This document shows positions 1-6,640 of a DNA stretch of 8,106 bases, piece after piece (position 1 is the first letter of the stretch; every line of letters starts with the position of its first letter). A program made the translations under genes and the position numbers. The notes below the pieces were generated by a model, which saw only the letters and a list, made by a program, of their open reading frames with translations, was not told the origin of the DNA and did no database searches. The DNA comes from JALOAP01 sp964632355. Lineage in GTDB: Bacteria; Chloroflexota; Dehalococcoidia; Tepidiformales; Tepidiformaceae. The stretch is from assembly GCA_964632355.1 (NCBI GenBank), contig CAZWBW010000112.1, forward strand, positions 1-8,106, written 5' to 3'.

Positions 1-7
1 CTCCCCC

Positions 8-868
8 TCAGTCCTCATCCCTCTGGTTCCGCAGAAATTCCTCCACATCGAGGATGACGTCCGCGCTCGGTGGCAGTTCGCCCTCGCGGTCGGGCGGATC
101 CTCGTCCGGGTTATCGGCCGCCTCTTCGAGCCTCCGCACGTAGTCGGCCACTTCGGGGTTCGTGCCCAGTGCGCTGTCGACCTCCTGCACGAACCGGCGT
201 GACGCCCCTTCGAGCTCCGTCAGGTCGAACGTGAGGTCGAGCACCTCCTGCAGCCGCTGCAGCAGTGCTGCCGTCGCCATCGGGTTCGAACTCGTCGTGA
301 TGTAGTGCGGCACGTTGGCCCATAGGCTGGCCGCAGGCACGTTCGAGCGCCGCAAGAACTCGTGCAGCACGCCAACGATGCCCGTCGGCCCCTCGTATCG
401 CGAAGCCGCCAGGTTCAGCCGCGATGCGACCTCAGGATCGAGCGCGGTCCCGGTCACCCGCGTGGGCCGAGTATGCGGCACGTCGGCCAGCAGCGCCCCG
501 AGCGCCACCACCAGCTTCACGCCGAGCTGCCGGTAGAGGGAAAGGTGCGTTTCCGCGAACGTCCGCCACGCGAGTGACGGCTCGACACCCACGGACACGA
601 CGATGTCGTGCGGCCCGTTCGGATTCCGGGCGTAGTAGAAGTCGTTCTGAGGCCACTCCACTTCGCGTTCGCCGGTCAGCGTGAGCTGCACGTTCGGCCG
701 CGTCTCCCGGAAGTCGTAGAAGCGTTCAGAGTCGATGCTCGCGAACTTGCGCGCCCCCATACGGCGAACCACGAATCGCGCGGCGTCGGTCGCGGCGTTC
801 GCGGCATCGTTCCACCCTTCGAATGCCACCACGACGATTGGGTCCCTCAGTTCCGGCAGCTGATCCAT
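8..868 (-). CDS. PAC2 (proteasome assembly chaperone 2) family protein
   Basis: The 286-residue product belongs to the PAC2/DUF75 family, named for eukaryotic and archaeal proteasome assembly chaperones. Bacterial members are common in Actinobacteria and Chloroflexota, but their role there is not settled. Visible hallmarks are FEGWNDAANAA (16-26), LGALLADVPHTRP (123-135), GPTGIVGVLHEFL (160-172) and SLWANVPHY (181-189). The last 40 residues are strongly acidic and probably disordered. It is predicted to be cytoplasmic, with no signal peptide or membrane segment. I prefer the ATG at 868: homologues start close to the PELRDP segment, and a GGTGA lies 11 bases upstream. The in-frame GTG at 883 adds only MTFLN and has GAGG directly abutting it, too close to act as a Shine-Dalgarno site. 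That GTG would be correct only if the mRNA is leaderless. The gene stands alone, divergent from the CAP gene. The family call is secure; the function is not. Confidence 0.92.
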   Translation of the reverse strand: MDQLPELRDPIVVVAFEGWNDAANAATDAARFVVRRMGARKFASIDSERFYDFRETRPNVQLTLTGEREVEWPQNDFYYARNPNGPHDIVVSVGVEPSLAWRTFAETHLSLYRQLGVKLVVALGALLADVPHTRPTRVTGTALDPEVASRLNLAASRYEGPTGIVGVLHEFLRRSNVPAASLWANVPHYITTSSNPMATAALLQRLQEVLDLTFDLTELEGASRRFVQEVDSALGTNPEVADYVRRLEEAADNPDEDPPDREGELPPSADVILDVEEFLRNQRDED

Positions 869-925
869 GTTGAGAAACGTCACCCTCGCAGCTTAGCAGG
901 GCGCTCCGGTGGGTTCGCGACCACC

Positions 926-1010
926 ACAATTTGGCCCACTCCCCGAGGGGGAATCCGGCTCTCGATTCGCACTTCCTTCGTAAAGCTCTAGCCCCTAGGG
1001 GGACAATTTG
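926..1010. repeat. Paired G/C inverted-repeat boxes with ACAATTTG in the divergent intergenic region
   Basis: Two near-identical 12-mers, CCCCGAGGGGGA (941-952) and CCCCTAGGGGGA (992-1003), lie 51 bp apart, about five helical turns. Each is also an inverted repeat (CCCC-NN-GGGG). The octamer ACAATTTG occurs once beside each copy, at 926-933 and 1003-1010, giving an outer/inner/inner/outer layout. The position between the divergent PAC2 and CAP genes suggests a regulator binding site or overlapping control elements. No regulator gene is present in the window, so the role is inference. Confidence 0.45.
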
Positions 1011-1017
1011 CCGCTGG

Positions 1018-1044
1018 TTTACACGCTTACCCACCGCCTATGCA
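1018..1044 (+). promoter_or_regulatory. Possible promoter for the CAP-domain gene
   Basis: A TTTACA at 1018-1023 (5 of 6 to the -35 consensus) is followed by TATGCA at 1039-1044, an imperfect -10. The spacer is only 15 bp, which is short, so this is a weak candidate. It sits just downstream of the second G/C box, which would place that box next to the polymerase. Confidence 0.22.
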
Positions 1045-1098
1045 TGAGGTGCCGTCGAATGAGGGGCAGGGAAAACCACACGACAAACCTTGTCCCAC

Positions 1099-1102
1099 GG
1101 AG
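1099..1102 (+). promoter_or_regulatory. Ribosome binding site GGAG deciding the CAP gene start
   Basis: GGAG lies 5 bases before the ATG at 1108. This favours that ATG over the in-frame TTG at 1090 and GTG at 1102, neither of which has a purine-rich site at a proper distance. The resulting N-terminus also gives a clean signal peptide. Confidence 0.65.
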
Positions 1103-1107
1103 TGTCC

Positions 1108-2058
1108 ATGCAACGACCTCGAATCTTGCTCCACCTCTCCGCGGCAGGGCTCGCGGCGGTCCTGACCGCTCTCCTGGCCGTTGCGTCGCAACCAGCCCCA
1201 ACGGTTTCGGCGCTCACGAACTGTACCGTCGCCGATTCCGATGTCGCCCTCGACGCCGAAGAAGCCCGGTTCCTCCAGCTCATCAATAACTACCGTGCCC
1301 AGAACGGCCTCCAGCCGCTGACCGTCTCGACGAACCTCAATCGTGCTGCTGCGTGGATGGCCCTCGACCTCGGGCAGAAGAACTACTTCGCCCACACCGA
1401 CTCTCTGGGGCGTTCGCCGTCCACACGAGCGCAGGATTGCGGGTACCCGGGTGGCGCAGGCGAAAACCTCGCGGCCGGCACGGTGCGCGACACCGCCCAG
1501 GAAGCGTTTGACGCGTGGAAGGCTTCGCCCGGCCACAACCAGAACATGCTCAACGGCTCCTACCGGATGATCGGGATCGCCCGCGCGTACGTGCCCGGCT
1601 CCACCTACGGCTGGTACTGGGTCACGCCGTTCGGGCTCGTCGACGACGGTACCAGCGGTGGTGGCGGTGTTTCGAACCCGCAGCCGACACCCACTCCTCC
1701 GCCGCCCACTCCCACGCCGCCGCCTCCGACTCCAACCCCGACCGCACCTCCGCCACCTCCTACGCAGGCGCCGATCGCGAAGGCTTCGATGATCAGCCCG
1801 GTCCCGGGTTCCACCATCCGCGGTGGCGTTGCGACGTTCACCTGGTCCGCCGGGAGCGGCGCGCAAGAGTACTTCCTGTACGTTGGTACCCGCCCGGGCT
1901 CGAACAACATCCTCGGCCTTTCGACCGGGACGAACCGCTCGCTCACGGTCTACAACATGCCGCGCGACGGCCGGACCCTGTATGTGCGGCTCTGGACCCG
2001 CTTCTCGACTGGCTGGGGCTACACCGACTACATCTACCGCACGTCGTGGTGGTGGTAG
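1108..2058 (+). CDS. Secreted CAP-domain (SCP/PR-1, YkwD-like) protein with Pro/Thr linker and C-terminal Fn3-like domain
   Basis: The 316-residue product has four parts. Residues 1-35 look like a Sec signal peptide: MQRPR, then a long Ala/Leu core, with probable cleavage near TVSA. Residues about 50-180 form a CAP domain with FAHTDS (His96), GENLAAG (Glu119), a central AW, and SPGHNQNML (His143), matching the conserved His/Glu cavity of bacterial CAP proteins. Residues 191-222 are a Pro/Thr linker built from PTPTPPPP units. Residues about 223-316 are a beta-rich module (PVPGSTIRGG, FTWSAG, YFLYVGTRPG) resembling Fn3-like domains of Chloroflexota surface proteins. The protein ends in three tryptophans. 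Cys39 and Cys111 are the only cysteines and could form a disulfide. CAP proteins are extracellular; their bacterial biochemical role is mostly undefined. The gene is transcribed alone and ends in a strong terminator. Confidence 0.93.
   Translation: MQRPRILLHLSAAGLAAVLTALLAVASQPAPTVSALTNCTVADSDVALDAEEARFLQLINNYRAQNGLQPLTVSTNLNRAAAWMALDLGQKNYFAHTDSLGRSPSTRAQDCGYPGGAGENLAAGTVRDTAQEAFDAWKASPGHNQNMLNGSYRMIGIARAYVPGSTYGWYWVTPFGLVDDGTSGGGGVSNPQPTPTPPPPTPTPPPPTPTPTAPPPPPTQAPIAKASMISPVPGSTIRGGVATFTWSAGSGAQEYFLYVGTRPGSNNILGLSTGTNRSLTVYNMPRDGRTLYVRLWTRFSTGWGYTDYIYRTSWWW
1678..1773 (+). repeat. Pro/Thr low-complexity linker repeat within the CAP gene
   Basis: About 96 bases of C-rich DNA encode a PT/PPPP-type tract at residues 191-222 between the CAP domain and the C-terminal module. 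The unit PTPTPPPP is repeated almost exactly. Such tracts act as extended spacers in surface proteins and are prone to length change by slippage. Confidence 0.8.
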
Positions 2059-2074
2059 CCGATTCGACTGCGAG

Positions 2075-2110
2075 AACGAAGGGGCGAGATGAACTCGCCC
2101 CTTTTTCGTT
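2075..2110 (+). terminator. Intrinsic terminator of the CAP gene
   Basis: GGGGCGAG (2081-2088) pairs perfectly with CTCGCCCC (2094-2101) around the 5-base loop ATGAA, and five Ts follow at 2102-2106. Flanking AACGAA and TTCGTT can extend the stem if the T run bulges out. It lies 22 bp after the CAP stop codon, separating that gene from the lipoprotein gene. Confidence 0.88.
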
Positions 2111-2129
2111 CCCTCGCCAGGGTCGTTGC

Positions 2130-2143
2130 TACCATAACCGCCG
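2130..2143 (+). promoter_or_regulatory. Possible -10 element for a leaderless lipoprotein mRNA
   Basis: TACCAT (2130-2135, 4 of 6 to TATAAT) ends 8 bases before the ATG at 2144, and there is no Shine-Dalgarno sequence before that ATG. This spacing fits transcription starting at or next to the A of the start codon. No good -35 is visible; the place where it should be overlaps the end of the preceding terminator. Weak evidence. Confidence 0.3.
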
Positions 2144-3367
2144 ATGCCGCCCCCCGCTACCCGCGCCACCACGTTCCGCAGCTTCGCCGCCGTTGTCTTC
2201 GCAGCGGTCGCGCTTATCGCGGTGAGCTGTGGTTCGGCTGAGGACCGGACATCGCAGCTCCCGTGGGAGACGCCGTCGCCAACGGCGCCCCCGACGCCCA
2301 CACCGATTCCGCCACCCGAGATCGTGCTGGCATCCAGCTTCGAAGCCCACCAGGGCTACGTGTTCGAAGCCGAAGGTCAGGTGCGCACCCCGGACGGGAG
2401 CACCCCCACCGTCACGGCGGACTTCGGCGACGGCACATCCGAGCCGGTGTCGGTCGGCCCCGATGGGAGGTTCCGGGTCGTTCACCGGTACGCGTCCGCC
2501 AGCAGTCACGAACTCCACGTTCGCGCCGAGAGCGCAACCGGCGCCGCGAGTTCTCGCGCCACCGTCGAGGTTATTCCGCGGAAGGTCGTGTTCATCCAGG
2601 GCATGAACAGCGAGAGCCGCTGCCCGGACGGCGACCGCTTCCTCGACCGGGCGCCTGCCTGGCTCGCCGCACATTTCGCCGCCGACGAAGCATTCCTCGG
2701 CCAGCTTCACATCGACGACAGCCACTTCGTGTACTTCAGCTACTCCGGCGAGTACTGCGATGGCTCGGCGGGTATCGATGGCGCTGCTCCCGCCTACGAG
2801 TGGGGCGACACGTGCGAAAGCATCGACGGTGGGAGCGCCGACCGGCTCAAGGCCCTCATCGACGGCCTCGCCCCGTCGCGCGTGACTATCGTCGCCCACT
2901 CCATGGGCGGCCTCGTAGCAGCCTACCTCGCTGCGAGCGAACCCGAATGGGCGCGCGAACACATCGCCAGCATCGTCACCTTCGACAGCCCGCTCGCCGG
3001 TATCGACCGGATGCGCGTCGAGGTGCTCGGGTTCTATCGCATGGGTGGTGGCGGCTGTGGCCGCGGCTCGCCAGCGATGAGCGACCTGCGCAGCGGGAGC
3101 GAAGTTACGCGCGTAGCGGCTGAGGCGGCCCGCATCGTCCCCTTCTTCACGCTCGACGGTCAGCGCCGCGAGTCGCGCGCGTTTGGTATCGCCGAGGCGG
3201 TGCCGAACGGCCGCACGGAGATGGACGGCGCGGTGCTCCACCTCCGTGTGAACGAAGCGCACAGCGAGGTATGGAGCGATCCTCCGTCCGGTGAAACCCT
3301 CCCGAAAGCCACGCTGGTCGCCTGCGCCCTCCTCGTGGATACCGAGACCTGCGCGCTCGGACCGTAA
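2144..3367 (+). CDS. Predicted lipoprotein with PKD-like domain and alpha/beta hydrolase (lipase/PGAP1-like) domain
   Basis: The 407-residue product starts with a short basic region and a hydrophobic core ending in IAVSC. Cys29 is the likely lipid-modified residue, although -3 Ala and -2 Val make the lipobox imperfect. A Pro/Thr linker (43-58) follows. A PKD-like beta domain (about 60-145) has DFGDGT (93-98) and a late VHRYA strand. From about 146 the protein is an alpha/beta hydrolase: KVVFIQGMNSES opens the fold, VTIVAHSMGGLVAAYLA (247-263) is the nucleophile elbow with Ser253, and VTFDSPLAG (278-286) corresponds to the 'tlgtPh.G' strand of lipases. His373 in NEAHSEVW is the likely catalytic histidine. 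The acid is uncertain, with Asp361 or Asp338 as candidates. Six mature cysteines besides Cys29 could form disulfides, consistent with an extracytoplasmic site. The reaction is probably ester or acyl hydrolysis; the substrate is unknown. Confidence 0.8.
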   Translation: MPPPATRATTFRSFAAVVFAAVALIAVSCGSAEDRTSQLPWETPSPTAPPTPTPIPPPEIVLASSFEAHQGYVFEAEGQVRTPDGSTPTVTADFGDGTSEPVSVGPDGRFRVVHRYASASSHELHVRAESATGAASSRATVEVIPRKVVFIQGMNSESRCPDGDRFLDRAPAWLAAHFAADEAFLGQLHIDDSHFVYFSYSGEYCDGSAGIDGAAPAYEWGDTCESIDGGSADRLKALIDGLAPSRVTIVAHSMGGLVAAYLAASEPEWAREHIASIVTFDSPLAGIDRMRVEVLGFYRMGGGGCGRGSPAMSDLRSGSEVTRVAAEAARIVPFFTLDGQRRESRAFGIAEAVPNGRTEMDGAVLHLRVNEAHSEVWSDPPSGETLPKATLVACALLVDTETCALGP

Positions 3368-3390
3368 AGGGCCGTTCGCCGCACCCCCTG

Positions 3391-3420
3391 TTGTCGGAAC
3401 TCATTGAGATTTACACTCAA
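3391..3420 (+). promoter_or_regulatory. Possible promoter and operator of the carbonic anhydrase gene
   Basis: TACACT (3412-3417) is a fair -10 hexamer (4 of 6). TTGTCG (3391-3396) could be the -35, but the spacer is only 15 bp. An inverted repeat TTGAG (3404-3408) / CTCAA (3416-3420) with a 7-base centre overlaps the -10. Together they suggest a regulated promoter, but each part is short and could occur by chance. Confidence 0.3.
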
Positions 3421-3433
3421 CAAACTCAACTTT

Positions 3434-3438
3434 GGGGG
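3434..3438 (+). promoter_or_regulatory. Purine-rich ribosome binding site deciding the carbonic anhydrase start
   Basis: GGGGG at 3434-3438 is 7 bases before the ATG at 3446. This supports that ATG over the in-frame TTG at 3404. The TTG start would add a 14-residue extension not expected in the family. Confidence 0.5.
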
Positions 3439-3445
3439 CGCGGTC

Positions 3446-3937
3446 ATGACCGTCATCGACGAAACCCTGGCAGCCAACGTTCAGTACGCCGCCAACTTCA
3501 CCAAGGGCAACCTTCCGATGCCGCCGGGCCGAAAGCTCGCCGTCGTGGTTTGTATGGACGCTCGAATCGCCCCGGCTCAGGCGCTGGGGCTCGAGGAGGG
3601 CGACGCCCATGTCATCCGCAACGCAGGCGGGCGGGTCGTCGAGGCGCTCCGCAGTCTCGCAATCAGCCAGCTCCTCCTCGGGACCGAAGAGGTCGCCGTT
3701 ATTCACCACACCGACTGCGGAATGCTCACCTTCACCGACGACGATCTCCGCCGGAAGATCCGCGTCGAGCTCAGCGGCAACGCCGACCACATCGCCTTCC
3801 TGCCGTTCAACGACGTTGAAGCGTCGGTGCGCGAAGACCTCGCCGTCTACCGGGAATCGAAGATCGTGCGCCAGGACATCCCCGTCCGTGGCTTCGTCTA
3901 CGACGTCAAAACCGGGCGCCTGGGCGAGGTGAAGTAG
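3446..3937 (+). CDS. Beta-class carbonic anhydrase (Rv1284-like)
   Basis: The enzyme interconverts CO2 and bicarbonate using a zinc ion. The 163-residue product has the zinc ligands Cys36 (VVCMDAR), His88 and Cys91 (HHTDCGMLTFTDDD), plus the Asp38-Arg40 dyad typical of beta carbonic anhydrases. Its length, the MTVIDETLAANVQYA start, HVIRNAGG (55-62), LAISQLLLGT (71-80) and the ending RGFVYDVKTGRLGEV closely match the short mycobacterial type represented by Rv1284. No signal peptide is present, so it should be cytoplasmic. The preceding lipoprotein gene ends 78 bp upstream. I see no terminator between them, but a promoter-like stretch suggests independent expression. The gene converges on clpS with a 33-bp gap. 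Confidence 0.94.
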   Translation: MTVIDETLAANVQYAANFTKGNLPMPPGRKLAVVVCMDARIAPAQALGLEEGDAHVIRNAGGRVVEALRSLAISQLLLGTEEVAVIHHTDCGMLTFTDDDLRRKIRVELSGNADHIAFLPFNDVEASVREDLAVYRESKIVRQDIPVRGFVYDVKTGRLGEVK

Positions 3938-3970
3938 CCGTACCCCGCCCACGCGCTGTTCAGCCGGGAC

Positions 3971-4294
3971 TCAGCTGGCCGGCTCAATGATCGCCGACAT
4001 GCTCCCCTGGCAGCCGGCGACCGTGGGATCCGGCCCGTACGCGTGGATGGCGTCCTGTTTCGCGCGAACCTCGTCGCGGCTACCTGTCATAACGATCGCC
4101 TGGCCCGCGCTGTCGACAACACAGGCGATCGCGAACGACTTCTCGACCGAGTACCCGAAGATGTCCCCGAGCATCCGGATCACGTAGGCGTAGCTGTGGT
4201 ACTGGTCGTCGAGCAGGATGAGGTGGTACAGCGGCTCGTATGCCTGGTCGGTCTCCTCGTGGATCTCGATCCCGGGCTTCGTCACTGGTTCCAT
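3971..4294 (-). CDS. clpS: Divergent ClpS family adaptor (Clp protease N-degron adaptor)
   Basis: ClpS proteins deliver substrates with destabilising N-terminal residues to the ClpA/ClpC-ClpP protease. The 107-residue product aligns with the ClpS core from YHLILLDDQYHSYAYVIRML (23-42) through FGYSVEKSFAIACVVDSAGQAIV (46-68) to GSMSAIIEPA (97-106). The ending and the DD.YHSY segment resemble a variant ClpS group that I recall from Planctomycetes and related phyla. Compared with E. coli ClpS, pocket positions differ: Asn34 is Asp29, Asp36 is Gln31, Thr38 is His33, Met40 is Tyr35 and His66 is Asp61. The start is the ATG at 4294, with AGGA nine bases upstream; the open frame extends further upstream, but only into helicase-overlapping sequence. 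It lies 43 bp after the helicase stop on the same strand, so the two are probably cotranscribed. No clpA, clpC or clpP is in the window. Confidence 0.85.
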   Translation of the reverse strand: MEPVTKPGIEIHEETDQAYEPLYHLILLDDQYHSYAYVIRMLGDIFGYSVEKSFAIACVVDSAGQAIVMTGSRDEVRAKQDAIHAYGPDPTVAGCQGSMSAIIEPAS

Positions 4295-4303
4295 TGCGTC
4301 TGA

Positions 4304-4307
4304 TCCT
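4304..4307 (-). promoter_or_regulatory. Ribosome binding site AGGA of clpS
   Basis: On the minus strand AGGA lies nine bases before the ATG at 4294. This supports that start over the longer open frame reading back into the helicase gene. Confidence 0.55.
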
Positions 4308-4337
4308 ACCGAACGCCCTCCCTCAGGGCACTCGATC

Positions 4338-6632
4338 TCAGAGCCGCTCCAGCAGGAGTTTCGCCGCCCGTTTCGCCGGGCTGTGCGGCTCGACCTGTGG
4401 GCCCACGCACGAAGGGCAGCCGTTCGGGCAATCGCACGCCAGGAGCAGCGCCAGCGACGCCTCGACCAGGTCTTCCCGCACCTCGAACAGCTTCTCCGCC
4501 AGCCCAATGCCGCCCGGGACGATGTCGTAGAGGAACACGGTGGGTTGCTGGGTCAGCGTCGCACGCACCTGCGCCTCCGAGCCGATGTCGCGCGGGTCAC
4601 AGAGGCAGTACACGGGCGCCAGGTTCCGCATCAGGTTCGCCACCCCGGCGATCCCGGCGGCTATTTCCTCCCGCCCCAGTCCCTTCGTCGCCTGCTCGCC
4701 GAAGCCTATCCAATAGGCGGTGGTGTGCAGGTTCTCCTCGGGGATGGCGATCTTGCCCCAGCCCACGTTCTCGTGCGTGTGGAGCTTCACTTTCTTGAAG
4801 ATGGTCGCGAGGAACGTGATCGCCACCTCGCCCATCTGGTGCGTGCCGGCCCGTGCCTCCTCCCGGCGGAACTCCTCCAGCACCTTGAGTTCCACCGCAA
4901 GCTGCGCATCGGTGTAGTAATCCACCGAAACCGGCGTCACGTACGCCTTCTTGTCGTCCCAGTCGAGGTACTCGACCTGGTACTGCTGCCCGCGGTGGAT
5001 GTAGATGGCGTCCTCGTGGATGAGCAGCGGCGCGCTCGGCCGGTCGCATTCGCCGATCACCCGCGGAACCGGCCCCTGTTCGATGATCACGAAGTTGTCG
5101 GTGCTCGCTGTGCGAAGGCTTACCTGCTCGGCCGGGTACGCCTCGCTCATCCAGTGGTAGCGGTTCCCGGCGCGCTGGAGCACCCCCTCCTCGTACAGCA
5201 GCTCGAGGAATTCCTCGGTGTGCGGGCCGAAGACTTCGCCAACCGTGAAAGGCAGTTCGAACGCCGCGCACTTCAGGTGGCTCGCCAGGATCATCAGGTT
5301 GTCCGGGTCGATGAGCGCGCGTTCGACGCTCCGTTCGAAGAGGAAATCGGGATGCGCGCAGACGTACTGGTCGAGTGGGTTCGACGAGGCGACCAGCACC
5401 GAAAGTGACGTTTCGTGGCGCCGCCCCGCGCGCCCGAACTGCTGCCACAGGCTCGCCAGCGAACCCGGGTACCCCATCACCACGCTCGCACCCATCCCGC
5501 CGATGTCGATGCCGAGCTCCAGCGCGTTTGTCGCGACCACACCCCGGACGGTGCCTTCCCGAAGTCCCCGTTCGATGGCGCGGCGCTCGTTCGGCAGGTA
5601 CCCGCCGCGATACCCGGCGATACGCTCCGGCTCACCGGGCTTGTTTCGCAGCGCGTCCCGCAGATACGTGAGGAGCAGCTCGACCCGTACCCGGCTCGGC
5701 GCAAACACGATTGTCTGCACGCCCGAGAGGATGAGCTTCGCGGCGATGTCCCGCGCCGCCTTCAGCGCCGATTGCCGGATGCCGAGTTCGCGGTTCACGA
5801 CCGGCGGGTTGTACACGACGATCATCCGCTCGCCCTGAGGGGCGCCGTTGTCGTCGACGAGCTCGACGTCGTCGCCCACGAGCGCCTGTGCGAGCTCCTG
5901 CGGGTTCGCGATCGTCGCCGAACAGAGGATGAACGTGGGGTCGGAGCCGTAGAACTGGCAGATGCGGCGAAGACGCCGTATCACGTTCGCCACGTGGCTG
6001 CCGAACACGCCGCGGTAGGTGTGCAGCTCGTCGATCACCACGTACTCGAGGCTCTCGAACAGCCGGTTCCACTTCGTGTGGTGCGGCAGCACGCCCGTGT
6101 GCAGCATGTCCGGGTTCGTCAGCACGATGTGCCCCGCCGTGCGAACCGCTCGCCGCGCATCGGCTGGCGTGTCCCCGTCGTAGGTGAACGTGCCGATGTC
6201 AGCACCCAGCGCCGTAATCAGCCCGTGTAACTCCTCGAGCTGGTCTTGTGCCAGCGCCTTCGTCGGGAACAGGTAGAGCGCCCGCGCCGACGGGTCACGG
6301 AGGATGGTCGAGAGCACCGGTGCGTTGTAGCAGAGCGTCTTCCCGCTTGCGGTCGGAGTGACGACGACCGTGTTCCGCCCGGCTAATGCGTGCTCGATGG
6401 CCTGCGCCTGGTGCACGTACGGCCGTTCGATGCCCCTCGACTTCAGGGCCTCGACGAGCCGCGCGTCGAGCTCAGGCGGCCAGTCGGCGAACCGCGCTGG
6501 CCGCGCCTCGACATGCCGCACGATGGTCTCGGTCGGCTTCTCCGAGAGTTCGGCCACCACACGCCGGGCCACCAAATCGGGCGGGATCGGCCGAACAGCC
6601 GGCACCGGGTACCGTGGCCGCGGCTTAGCCAT
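4338..6632 (-). CDS. DEAD/DEAH-box helicase with C-terminal DUF1998 Cys cluster (MrfA/YprA type)
   Basis: The 764-residue product is a superfamily 2 ATP-dependent helicase of the COG1205 type. Motifs in order are the VHQAQAI region (73-79), Walker A TPTASGKT (92-99), FPTKALAQDQ (122-131), the DEAH-box variant DELH (201-204), SAT (238-240), FAPSRVRVELL (310-320), NALELGIDIGG (369-379) and motif VI QQFGRAGRR (397-405). A middle winged-helix/beta region follows. The C-terminal DUF1998 part has CLCDPRDIG (676-684) and the cluster CDCPNGCPSC (733-742), four cysteines that bind a metal in MrfA. Bacillus MrfA acts with the nuclease MrfB in repair of mitomycin-type DNA lesions. No MrfB partner is seen here, so repair is an inference. 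Length matches the family. The ATG at 6632 has GGAG eight bases upstream. A promoter-like pair lies about 60 bp upstream, and clpS follows closely. Confidence 0.95.
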   Translation of the reverse strand: MAKPRPRYPVPAVRPIPPDLVARRVVAELSEKPTETIVRHVEARPARFADWPPELDARLVEALKSRGIERPYVHQAQAIEHALAGRNTVVVTPTASGKTLCYNAPVLSTILRDPSARALYLFPTKALAQDQLEELHGLITALGADIGTFTYDGDTPADARRAVRTAGHIVLTNPDMLHTGVLPHHTKWNRLFESLEYVVIDELHTYRGVFGSHVANVIRRLRRICQFYGSDPTFILCSATIANPQELAQALVGDDVELVDDNGAPQGERMIVVYNPPVVNRELGIRQSALKAARDIAAKLILSGVQTIVFAPSRVRVELLLTYLRDALRNKPGEPERIAGYRGGYLPNERRAIERGLREGTVRGVVATNALELGIDIGGMGASVVMGYPGSLASLWQQFGRAGRRHETSLSVLVASSNPLDQYVCAHPDFLFERSVERALIDPDNLMILASHLKCAAFELPFTVGEVFGPHTEEFLELLYEEGVLQRAGNRYHWMSEAYPAEQVSLRTASTDNFVIIEQGPVPRVIGECDRPSAPLLIHEDAIYIHRGQQYQVEYLDWDDKKAYVTPVSVDYYTDAQLAVELKVLEEFRREEARAGTHQMGEVAITFLATIFKKVKLHTHENVGWGKIAIPEENLHTTAYWIGFGEQATKGLGREEIAAGIAGVANLMRNLAPVYCLCDPRDIGSEAQVRATLTQQPTVFLYDIVPGGIGLAEKLFEVREDLVEASLALLLACDCPNGCPSCVGPQVEPHSPAKRAAKLLLERL

Positions 6633-6640
6633 CGAACCCG

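Noticed and set aside
1027..2301. 424-codon minus-strand open frame opposite the CAP gene
   Set aside because: It runs through the terminator and the Pro/Thr repeat in antisense and shows only Arg/Gly-rich shadow composition.
2129..3262. 377-codon minus-strand open frame opposite the lipoprotein gene
   Set aside because: The plus strand encodes clear lipase and PKD motifs; the minus frame has none.
3404..3445. N-terminal extension of the carbonic anhydrase from the TTG at 3404
   Set aside because: The ATG at 3446 has a purine-rich site, and its product matches the family N-terminus and length.
3962..3984. Inverted repeat AGCCGG/CCGGCT between the convergent carbonic anhydrase and clpS genes
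   Set aside because: Only 6 bp with an 11-base loop, overlapping the clpS stop, and no T tract on either strand, so not called as a terminator.
4315..4329. Small hairpin GCCCT/AGGGC between the helicase and clpS
   Set aside because: Five base pairs without a T run; too weak to be a terminator and compatible with cotranscription.
4218..5408. 396-codon plus-strand open frame opposite the helicase
   Set aside because: Antisense to a helicase with complete motifs; the translation is low complexity with no recognisable family.
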